The notes under the pieces are model-generated. The model was not told the DNA's origin. It was given only the letters and a program-made list of their open reading frames with translations, and made no database searches. DNA of 11,643 nucleotides from an uncultured Planctomycetales bacterium (GTDB lineage: Bacteria > Planctomycetota > Planctomycetia > Isosphaerales > Isosphaeraceae), in the NCBI GenBank assembly GCA_937907525.1, contig CALCIB010000124.1, forward strand, positions 1 to 11,643, given 5' to 3'. Positions within the stretch are counted from its first letter, which is position 1. Each line of letters opens with the position of its first letter. This document shows positions 1 to 7,494 of the stretch, one piece after another. The translations under genes were made by a program, and so were the position numbers.

Positions 1-17
1 TTTGGCGACGGCTTGCG

Positions 18-41
18 AAAAAGTGTCGGGTCGTCAGCCCG
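18..41 (-). terminator. possible weak rho-independent terminator downstream of the propeller lipoprotein gene
   Basis: Read on the minus strand, beyond the stop codon of the gene ending at 95, there is a short hairpin (CGGG at 41-38 pairing with CCCG at 30-27, with a 7-nt loop). After four bases it is followed by a run of five T (22-18). The stem is only 4 bp, so this is weak. Position and order of parts are right for a terminator of the leftward pair of genes. The rest of 1-94 shows nothing I can interpret. Confidence 0.25.
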
Positions 42-94
42 GCGGGAGAGGGGACATGGATGCCGTTCCGTCCTTAAGCCATGACCGCCTCCGT

Positions 95-1819
<1,725 letters not shown>

Positions 1820-1843
1820 GGTGGCGGTCCCTCGGGCGCGGGG

Positions 1844-1870
1844 GGTCGTTTCGACCGGGCGTCGGCCCGG
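1844..1870 (-). promoter_or_regulatory. two adjacent stem-loops between two minus-strand genes
   Basis: On the leftward transcript, one base after the stop codon of the gene ending at 1872, CCGGGC (1870-1865) can pair with GCCCGG (1860-1855) over a 4-nt loop. A second stem, GGTCG (1856-1852) with CGACC (1848-1844) and an AAA loop, overlaps it by two bases. The ribosome site of the next gene (GAGGGA, about 1833-1828) follows. No T-run is present, so full termination is unlikely. An intercistronic structure that protects or separates the two messages is a reasonable inference; chance pairing in GC-rich DNA is the alternative. Confidence 0.3.
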
Positions 1871-1871
1871 C

Positions 1872-2405
1872 TCACTCGGGTTTGACGGCGGCGTCGAACG
1901 TCTTGGTCAACTCGGCGGCGAGGGCGGAAAGGTCGGCGTCCTTGTCGGCCCTGGCGATCTTGGAGGCGAGATCCAGAAGCGCCTTCTTTTCCTTGCCGTC
2001 GATCCAGATGTAGTCTTCCTTGGTCTCGGCGTCGGTGTTGTGGGTGTGGCCGGCCTTGGCGAGCCGCTGGCGAACGGCCTGGATCGACTTGTCCCCCTCG
2101 TTGGCGATGTTGGCGATCTGGGCCGCGGCGGCCTCCAGGTGGGCCCCCCGGCGCTCGGCGTTGAAGCCGGCGATCCTCAGGTGCCGTTGGGCGGTCGTCT
2201 CGTAACCGATGAGGATGCTCTTGACCAGTTCGTCCTCGGTGGCGTTGAGTTCGATGATCGTCGTCGCCAGCCGCTCGTAAGTGGCCGCCGCGGACTTGGC
2301 CGAGGCGGACTCGCGGCCTCCCGGATCGGCCGGTTGTTCCGCCCGGACGTCCCGTCCTCCGACCGCCAACGCACCGACGAGCGCGACGCAAAACAGCAGA
2401 CGCAT
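1872..2405 (-). CDS. small secreted alpha-helical protein of unknown function
   Basis: This protein has 177 residues. ATG at 2405-2403 is chosen because GGAGA stands 8 nt upstream and the product then begins with a clean Sec signal (hydrophobic residues 3-17, likely cut after VRA at 22). The open frame extends further upstream, but that extension is Arg-rich and has no signal character. The mature part looks wholly helical: about residues 38-115 (Ala/Glu/Arg-rich, with INELN-like and QIANIANEGDK segments) and about 138-175 (Lys/Ala/Asp-rich). A short polar link contains His-Thr-His (120-122) and a single Trp (134). I do not recognise a family. The helical-bundle pattern and the HxH could suggest a ligand- or metal-binding periplasmic protein, but that is speculation. 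It is the first gene of the leftward pair, ahead of the propeller lipoprotein, and is read divergently from the enolase-family operon. Confidence 0.8.
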   Translation of the reverse strand: MRLLFCVALVGALAVGGRDVRAEQPADPGGRESASAKSAAATYERLATTIIELNATEDELVKSILIGYETTAQRHLRIAGFNAERRGAHLEAAAAQIANIANEGDKSIQAVRQRLAKAGHTHNTDAETKEDYIWIDGKEKKALLDLASKIARADKDADLSALAAELTKTFDAAVKPE

Positions 2406-2554
2406 GGTGAGGGTCTCCGTTGCGAAAACTTGGGCGCGGCCGCGATCGGATCGGCGGACACGGCCCGCCGGTCTCCAATGCGATCCGCGTCCCCACGTTC
2501 TATGCCGCGGCGCGGCCGTTGTCCAGAGACGCCCCCTTCCCGGTCGCCGCACGC

Positions 2555-2583
2555 TTGATCCGACACCCGGGGAGTCGTCTAAT
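2555..2583 (+). promoter_or_regulatory. sigma70-like promoter of the four-gene operon
   Basis: TTGATC (2555-2560), a 17-nt spacer and TCTAAT (2578-2583) give four of six and five of six matches to the -35 and -10 consensus at ideal spacing. This is rare in DNA this GC-rich. Transcription would begin near 2590, leaving about 40 nt before the ATG at 2629 and including its Shine-Dalgarno site (GGGAGGGA, 2615-2622). The site lies in the 223-nt gap (2406-2628) between divergent genes. I found no equally clear promoter for the leftward pair in this gap, and no operator palindrome I would defend. Confidence 0.5.
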
Positions 2584-2628
2584 GGGGCCCTTACGGGCGC
2601 GAGACCCGCGCCTCGGGAGGGACGTGGC

Positions 2629-3855
2629 ATGCGGACGTCGCGAAGGGCGGTGTTGCGGGGAATGGCCGGGCTCGGCGGCGCGGCGCTGCTGGGGCCCCTT
2701 GCGGCGAGGGCCGACGGCGTGACGGCGAGGATCGAGGCGGTCGAGGCGTTCCCGGTCGTCTATCCCGTGATCGGCCGGTTCAAGTTCTTCGAGGGGCCCG
2801 ACGGCAAGCCCGGCGGCCGGCCGTCGGTCCTGGTGAAGATCGTCGCGGAGGGCGGGGCGGTCGGCTGGGGCCAGAGCGTTCCGATCCCGAAGTGGAGCTA
2901 CGAGACGCTGGAGACCGTGACCAGCACGATCCGTCGCCACCTGGCGCCCGTCTTGATCGGTCGCGACGCCTTCGACGTCGACGGCCTGCACGAGGCGATG
3001 AACCACGCGATCGCCCCGTCGTTCTCCACCGGCCAGCCGATGGCCAAGGCGGGCGTCGACCTGGCCGTCTTCGACCTCACCGGCCGGATCCTGGGGAAGA
3101 CCGCCGCCGAGCGCTGGGGGCGCCAGGGGAGGGATCGCCGCTCCATCACCCTGAGCTGGACGCTCAACCCCAAGACGCTCGACGACGTCGAGGGCCTGAT
3201 CGCCGAGGGGAGGGAACGGGGCTACCGTCATTTCAACATCAAGGTGGCGCCCGATCCCGAGTTCGACGTCGCCCTCTGCAAGATGGTCAAGCGGCTGGTC
3301 CCCGACGGCTTCCTCTGGGCCGACGCCAACGGCGGCTACGACGAGGCGACGGCGCTCGCCGTCGCCCCCCGGCTGGCCGACGCCGGCGCGGTCGTCCTGG
3401 AGCAACCCCTGCCCCCCAACCGCCTCCGCGGCTACGGCAAGCTCGTCCGTCAAAAGGCCCTGCCGATCCTGATGGACGAAGGGATCGTCTCCTCCGTCGA
3501 GCTGGAGGAGTTCATCGCCATGGGCCTGCTCGACGGCGTCGCCATGAAGCCCGCCCGCTGCGGCGGACTCACCGAGGCCCGCCGGCAGGTTGAAATGGTC
3601 CTCGACCGCGGCCTGATGTTCCTCGGCAGCGGCCTGACCGACCCGGACCTCTCCCTGGCCGCGTCGCTGCTGCTCTACGGCGCCTACGACCTGCGCCGTC
3701 CCGCGGCGCTCAACGGCGAGCAGTTCCTGGGCGCCAGCCTCTTGAAGAGGCCGTTCCAGGTCGAGGACGGCGAACTGAACGTGCCCGACGGTCCGGGCCT
3801 GGGCGTGGAGATCGACGAGGCCCGGATCCCCGAACTGCTCGTAAAGGACGCATAA
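2629..3855 (+). CDS. Tat-exported enolase-superfamily enzyme (mandelate racemase/muconate lactonizing enzyme family)
   Basis: This protein has 408 residues. ATG at 2629 is supported by GGGAGGGA 6 nt upstream and by the twin-arginine signal it exposes (SRRAVLRG, Arg5-Arg6; hydrophobic stretch; ARA, likely cut after 28). An alpha/beta capping domain follows (about 30-150), then the barrel. Barrel metal ligands are visible: Asp232 (DANGG), Glu258 (LEQP) and Asp283 (MDEG). Lys307 in the MKPARCGGLTEA motif, followed by GG, places it in the muconate lactonizing subgroup. On the opposite face Lys205 is present, but the usual Lys-x-Lys reads Asn203-Ile-Lys205. The subgroup removes a proton next to a carboxylate and performs racemisation, epimerisation, cycloisomerisation or dehydration; the substrate cannot be read from sequence. 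It is the first gene of the operon, and its stop overlaps the next start (TAATG). Export outside the cytoplasm is unusual for well-studied members. Family call is firm; reaction is open. Confidence 0.92.
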   Translation: MRTSRRAVLRGMAGLGGAALLGPLAARADGVTARIEAVEAFPVVYPVIGRFKFFEGPDGKPGGRPSVLVKIVAEGGAVGWGQSVPIPKWSYETLETVTSTIRRHLAPVLIGRDAFDVDGLHEAMNHAIAPSFSTGQPMAKAGVDLAVFDLTGRILGKTAAERWGRQGRDRRSITLSWTLNPKTLDDVEGLIAEGRERGYRHFNIKVAPDPEFDVALCKMVKRLVPDGFLWADANGGYDEATALAVAPRLADAGAVVLEQPLPPNRLRGYGKLVRQKALPILMDEGIVSSVELEEFIAMGLLDGVAMKPARCGGLTEARRQVEMVLDRGLMFLGSGLTDPDLSLAASLLLYGAYDLRRPAALNGEQFLGASLLKRPFQVEDGELNVPDGPGLGVEIDEARIPELLVKDA

Positions 3856-5078
3856 TGATAAAAGCGATCATCCCGGCGCTCGTCGCCCCGCTGCTGACGG
3901 CCTCGGTCGTCGCGCTGGCCGGGGAGGGGCCGACGCTCGTCGTCCCAGCGACGTCCGAGCCGTTGCATCTCTCGTTGCCCGTCCCGGCCGGAGTCGCCGG
4001 GAAGGCCGCGGCCGTCTCGCTGCGGCCGGAAGGGGACGGCGCCGCGGCGGTCCCCGCCTCGCTGGTCCCGGACGTCGGTCGCGACGGCGCCCCCGTCGAG
4101 GGGCGGAAGCGGTTGGTGGCGACCCTCCCCGCGGCCGACGGTCCGCGGCGGCTCCGGCTCGAAACCGCCGACGCGCCGGCGGCCTCGACGTTCCGGATCG
4201 CGGACGTCGATGACGGGTCGGTCGGGATCTGGGAGGGGGACAAGCCCGTTTTGGTCTACAACCACGGCGTCATCAGCCGCGAGGGCGTCCCCGCCGACCG
4301 GGCGCGGAGCAGCTACGTCCATCCGCTTTACGGCGTCGACGGCGAGGTCCTCTCCGACGACTTCCCCCGCGACCATTACCATCACCGCGGCCTCTTCTGG
4401 GCCTGGCCCCACGTCGTGGTCGACGGCAAGGAACACGACCTTTGGATGCTCAAGGGGATCCGGCATAAATTCGAACGCTGGCTCGCCCGCGAGGCCGGGC
4501 CCGCCTCGGCGACCCTGGGAGTGGAGAACGGCTGGTACGTCGGCGACCGCCGGGTGCTGGTCGAGCGCGTCTGGATCGAGGCCCATCCGACCGTCGGCGA
4601 CGCCCGCGCGATCGACCTGGCGCTGGCGCTGACCCCCGAAGGGTCCCCGGTGACGCTCGGCGGCGCCGCGGGCAAGAGCTACGGCGGCGTGAATATCCGC
4701 TACGCGCCCGGTCGTGACGTGAGGATCGTCACCCCCAAGGGGGACGGCCCCGACGACCTGGCGATGACCCCCCTGCCCTGGGCCGACCTCTCCGAACGCC
4801 TGGCCGCGGACGGTAGGACCTCCGGCGCGGCGCTGTTCGTCGCCCCCGGCCACCCCGACTACCCCCCCACCTGGCTCACTCGCCACTACGGCGTGCTTTG
4901 CATCGGCTGGCCGGGCGTGAAGCCCAGGACGCTGGAACCGGCCGCGGCGACGACCCTGGAATATCGCGTCTGGATCCACCGCGGCCCGGCCGAGGGCGAA
5001 CGTCTCGCGCGCGTCGCCGAGGCGCTGGCGGTCGGAGAAAACCTGGATTGGTCCGACCGAGGAGCCGACAAGCCATGA
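3855..5078 (+). CDS. secreted DUF6807 ('PmoA family') protein
   Basis: This protein has 407 residues. ATG at 3855 overlaps the preceding stop by one base, with AAGGA 6 nt ahead inside the upstream gene. A Sec signal occupies residues 1-22 (ALA then Gly23). The family is shown by the conserved block from Tyr135-Asn136-His137 (NHGVISREG) through SSYVHPLYGVDGEVLSDDFP to DHYHHRGLFWAW (His176-His177-Arg178), and by WMLKGI and the C-terminal EYRVWIHRG. Databases often call this family 'methane oxygenase PmoA'; it shows nothing of the membrane-bound particulate methane monooxygenase subunit, being soluble and exported, so the name should not be taken as function. The fold is probably beta-rich and the conserved histidines suggest a ligand or active site, but the activity is unknown. 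Members are common in planctomycetes and Bacteroidetes beside ThuA and Gfo/Idh/MocA genes, as here. The next gene starts within its stop (ATGA). Confidence 0.88.
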   Translation: MIKAIIPALVAPLLTASVVALAGEGPTLVVPATSEPLHLSLPVPAGVAGKAAAVSLRPEGDGAAAVPASLVPDVGRDGAPVEGRKRLVATLPAADGPRRLRLETADAPAASTFRIADVDDGSVGIWEGDKPVLVYNHGVISREGVPADRARSSYVHPLYGVDGEVLSDDFPRDHYHHRGLFWAWPHVVVDGKEHDLWMLKGIRHKFERWLAREAGPASATLGVENGWYVGDRRVLVERVWIEAHPTVGDARAIDLALALTPEGSPVTLGGAAGKSYGGVNIRYAPGRDVRIVTPKGDGPDDLAMTPLPWADLSERLAADGRTSGAALFVAPGHPDYPPTWLTRHYGVLCIGWPGVKPRTLEPAAATTLEYRVWIHRGPAEGERLARVAEALAVGENLDWSDRGADKP

Positions 5079-5845
5079 CCGCCCCGCGAACCGCCGCCTT
5101 GCTCCTCGCCGTCCTGCTCGCCGCTCCCGCGGCGCTGGCCGACGACCCCCGGATCCTGGTCTACACCCGGAATCACACGCCCGACGGCAAGGGATACGTT
5201 CACGACAACATCCCCAAGTGCGTCGAGTCGCTCAAGGAGATCGGCGCCGAGCTGGGCCGCGGGGTCGACGTCTCCGACGACCCGGCCGTCTTCTCCCCGA
5301 AGAACCTGGCCCGCTACGGCGTCGTGGTCTTCGCCAACAGCAACAACGAGGCGTTCGCGACCGAGGACCAAAGGCGGGCGTTCCAGGACTACATGAAGCG
5401 CGGCGGCGGCATGGCGGGGATCCACTCGGCGTCGGGGAGCGAGCGGGACTGGCCGTTCTTCTGGTCGGCGCTGGGGGGCAGGTTCCGGCGGCACCCCAGG
5501 TTCCAGAAGTTCGTCGTCAGGGTCGCCGACGCCGGCGACCCGATCGTCGCCGGACTCCCCGAGACGTTCGAGTGGGAGGACGAGTTCTATTACGTCGACT
5601 TCCTCAACCCCGACGTCCACCCGCTTCTGGTCGTCGATCCGACCACGCTGGACGATCCCAAGGCCCCCAAGGATCCCGGCTCGCTGCTGGGGGACGCCGC
5701 CCCCGTGGCCTGGCGGCTGGAGGCCGGCGGCGGACGGACGTTTTACACGTCGCTGGGACACAAGGCCGAAAGCTACGCCCATCCCCTGATGCGCTCGCTT
5801 CTGAAGGGTGGGATTCAATGGACGATGGGAGGAGAGAAGCCATGA
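5075..5845 (+). CDS. secreted ThuA-like domain protein
   Basis: This protein has 256 residues. ATG at 5075 overlaps the preceding stop by four bases (ATGA), with GAGGAG about 10 nt upstream. A Sec signal covers residues 1-22 (ALA then Asp23). The rest is one ThuA domain, a flavodoxin/glutamine-amidotransferase-like fold: the N-terminal TRNHTPDGKGYVHDNI segment (His43), a VVVFANSNNEAF strand, GGGMAGIHSASG (His117), WEDEFYYVD (about 167-174), and the C-terminal PVAWRLEAGGGRTFYTSLGH (His229) with SYAHP. It lacks the nucleophile Cys of amidotransferases at the GIHS turn, as is normal for ThuA. ThuA was named from the rhizobial thuAB trehalose-utilisation genes, where its partner ThuB is an oxidoreductase of the Gfo/Idh/MocA type; a Gfo/Idh/MocA gene immediately follows here. 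A role in handling an oxidised (keto) sugar is therefore reasonable inference, not proof. Confidence 0.9.
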   Translation: MTAPRTAALLLAVLLAAPAALADDPRILVYTRNHTPDGKGYVHDNIPKCVESLKEIGAELGRGVDVSDDPAVFSPKNLARYGVVVFANSNNEAFATEDQRRAFQDYMKRGGGMAGIHSASGSERDWPFFWSALGGRFRRHPRFQKFVVRVADAGDPIVAGLPETFEWEDEFYYVDFLNPDVHPLLVVDPTTLDDPKAPKDPGSLLGDAAPVAWRLEAGGGRTFYTSLGHKAESYAHPLMRSLLKGGIQWTMGGEKP

Positions 5846-7245
5846 ACGCGCGAGAATCTTCGCAAGGGACGACGCGGCGCGACGTCCTGAAGGCCGCGGT
5901 CGGTTTCGGGGCCCTCGGGTTCCCGACGATCGTACCGGCGCGGGTGTTCGGCCGCTCGGCGCCGAGCAACGTCATCCAGGTGGCCCAGATCGGCTGCGGC
6001 CGGATCGCCCGGGGCTCGGAGTTCCCCGGCGTCCTGCGGCACCCCGACCGCGCCCGGTTCGTCGCCGCCTGCGACTTCGACTCCGTCCGCCTGTCGGACG
6101 CCAAGGAACTCCTGGAACGCGCCCAGGCGAACCGCGGCGGCGGCGAGGTCAAGACCTACCGCGACTACAAGGAGATGCTCAAGGATCCGACCATCGACGC
6201 GGTCTGCATCAGCACGCCGGACCACTGGCACGCCCAGCCCGCCATCGAGGCGGTCCTGGCCGGCAAGGACGTCTACCTTCAGAAGCCGACCTCGCTGACC
6301 ATCCACGAGGGCCGTCAACTGGCCGACGCCGTCGCCAGGACCGGCCGGATCCTCCAGATCGGCAGCCAGCAGCGCTCCGAGCGCCAGTTCATCCGGGCCT
6401 GCGAGCTGGTCCGCAACGGCAAGATCGGCAAGATCACGAGGGTCGAGGTGGGCCTCCCCACCGACCCGCCGGGCGGCGACCCAACCCCCCAGACGGCCCC
6501 ATCGAACCTCGACTACGACGCCTGGCTGGGCTCAACCCCCTCGGTCCCCTACACGCTGGATCGGGTCCATATCCAGACCGACGACCCCAGGAAGCGGTAC
6601 GGCCGCCCCGGCTGGCTCCGCTGCGAACAGTTCGGCGCCGGCATGATCACCGGCTGGGGGGCGCACCACCTGGACATCGCCCACTGGGGCCTGGGCGTGG
6701 AGCACTCCGGCCCGGTCGAGATCCAGGCGACCGCCGAGTTCCCCAAGCCGGGCTCGGGCCTCTGGGACGTCCACGGCCCGTTCCACGTCGAGGCCAAGTA
6801 CGCCGACGGCGCGCTTCTGGTCGTCAGCGACAAGTTCCCCAACGGCATCAAGTTCATCGGCGAGGACGGCTGGATCTGGGTGACCCGCGGCGCGTACCCC
6901 CGCAAGCCCGACGCCAAGGGGACCAAGGCCCTGGACGCCTCCGACCAGCGGCTGGTCGATCCCGACGAGCCCGTCGGCCCGCTCCGGCTCCACGCCAGCC
7001 CGAAAAACGACCACCACCTCGACTGGCTGACCAGCGTCAAGACCCGCGAGGCCCCCGCCGCCCCCGCCGAGGTCGGCCACCGCTCGACCTCGGCGTGCCT
7101 CCTCGCCCACCTGGCGATGAAGGCCGGCCGCCCCCTGCGCTGGGATCCCGCCCGCGAGCGGTTCATCGACGACCCCGAATACGACGCCCTGCTAAGCCGC
7201 CCCCAGCGCGCCCCCTACGGCACCGACGCCCTGCCGACGGGGTGA
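5842..7245 (+). CDS. Tat-exported Gfo/Idh/MocA family oxidoreductase
   Basis: This protein has 467 residues. ATG at 5842 overlaps the ThuA stop (ATGA) and follows GGGAGGAGA. The N-terminus is a twin-arginine signal (TTRRDVLK, Arg12-Arg13). The Rossmann domain has the dinucleotide loop IGCGRIARG (50-58), STPDHWHAQPAIEA (124-137) and VYLQKPTSLTIHEG, where Lys148-Pro149 is the family's catalytic Lys-Pro; the usual Glu before it is Gln147, a variant I recall from exported members of this phylum. The C-terminal substrate domain has GAGMITGWGAHHLDIAHWGLG (His275-His276, Asp278, His281). Such enzymes oxidise or reduce hydroxyl groups of sugars, sugar acids or polyols with NAD(P). A Tat signal fits export after folding with bound cofactor, as in Zymomonas glucose-fructose oxidoreductase. 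It is the last gene of the operon. Substrate is not determinable. Length exceeds a minimal member (about 350) because of the signal and extended C-terminus. Confidence 0.93.
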   Translation: MNARESSQGTTRRDVLKAAVGFGALGFPTIVPARVFGRSAPSNVIQVAQIGCGRIARGSEFPGVLRHPDRARFVAACDFDSVRLSDAKELLERAQANRGGGEVKTYRDYKEMLKDPTIDAVCISTPDHWHAQPAIEAVLAGKDVYLQKPTSLTIHEGRQLADAVARTGRILQIGSQQRSERQFIRACELVRNGKIGKITRVEVGLPTDPPGGDPTPQTAPSNLDYDAWLGSTPSVPYTLDRVHIQTDDPRKRYGRPGWLRCEQFGAGMITGWGAHHLDIAHWGLGVEHSGPVEIQATAEFPKPGSGLWDVHGPFHVEAKYADGALLVVSDKFPNGIKFIGEDGWIWVTRGAYPRKPDAKGTKALDASDQRLVDPDEPVGPLRLHASPKNDHHLDWLTSVKTREAPAAPAEVGHRSTSACLLAHLAMKAGRPLRWDPARERFIDDPEYDALLSRPQRAPYGTDALPTG

Positions 7246-7260
7246 CGGTCCAAGCGACCG

Positions 7261-7291
7261 CCGCGTCCGGAAGTCCGGCGGATGGACGCGG
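7261..7291 (+). terminator. stem-loop after the four-gene operon, possible terminator
   Basis: About 16 nt after the operon's last stop, CCGCGTCC (7261-7268) is perfectly complementary to GGACGCGG (7284-7291). The 15-nt loop can itself pair in part. No T-run follows; the next bases are CGAAAATG. It may halt or stabilise the operon's transcript, possibly together with the larger palindrome just downstream. In GC-rich genomes terminators often lack a strong T-run, but chance pairing is also possible. Confidence 0.3.
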
Positions 7292-7310
7292 GCGAAAATG
7301 ATGACGGACG

Positions 7311-7437
7311 TCCCTTCTCCCCTTGTGGGAGAAGGTGCCCCGAAGGGGCGGATGAGGGGTGGCGCGACCGAAAGCCTCTGGATGCGCCCCCCCCTCATCC
7401 GGCCTTCGGCCACCTTCTCCCACGAGGGGAGAAGGGA
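7311..7437. repeat. structured palindromic repeat, complete copy 1 (BIME-like inverted pair)
   Basis: Two 47-49 nt half-units face each other (7311-7359 and 7391-7437) around a 31-nt spacer. Each half has an outer hairpin (CTTCTCCC at 7314-7321 with GGGAGAAG at 7327-7334; CTTCTCCC at 7414-7421 with GGGAGAAG at 7427-7434). It also has an inner 4-5 bp hairpin with a 3-nt loop (GCCCC-GAA-GGGGC at 7337-7349; GGCC-TTC-GGCC at 7401-7411) and the tail GATGAGGGG (CCCCTCATC on the other side). The two halves are also complementary to each other over most of their length. The element fills most of the 249-nt gap 7246-7494 and ends 57 nt before the asnB start, so it could be transcribed into that gene's leader. 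No ORF or transposase is inside. Confidence 0.9.
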
Positions 7438-7494
7438 TTATGCTTGTTCGCGATGGTTTTCGACAGGGTAGCGGACGAGGGGGTCGGCGGCGGC

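Noticed and set aside
3684..4979. A 431-codon minus-strand open frame across the DUF6807 gene
   Set aside because: Long antisense frames are expected in DNA this GC-rich. The product has no recognisable motif, while the plus strand encodes a conserved family.
2629..7245. Methanotrophy or anti-phage defence interpretation of the four-gene operon
   Set aside because: The PmoA label is only a family name, and there are no nuclease, helicase, NTPase or toxin motifs. All products carry export signals and fit sugar metabolism.
5808..7301. A 497-codon plus-strand frame overlapping the Gfo/Idh/MocA gene
   Set aside because: It is Arg/Pro-rich, typical of an out-of-frame reading. The other frame has the Tat signal and family motifs.
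7311..7437. CRISPR array or insertion-sequence ends
   Set aside because: There are only two facing units with one spacer, no regular repeat-spacer series, no transposase and no target-site duplication that I can see.
7282..7494. Extension of asnB upstream to 7282
   Set aside because: It would translate the palindromic repeat and bury the catalytic Cys, which must follow the initiator Met.
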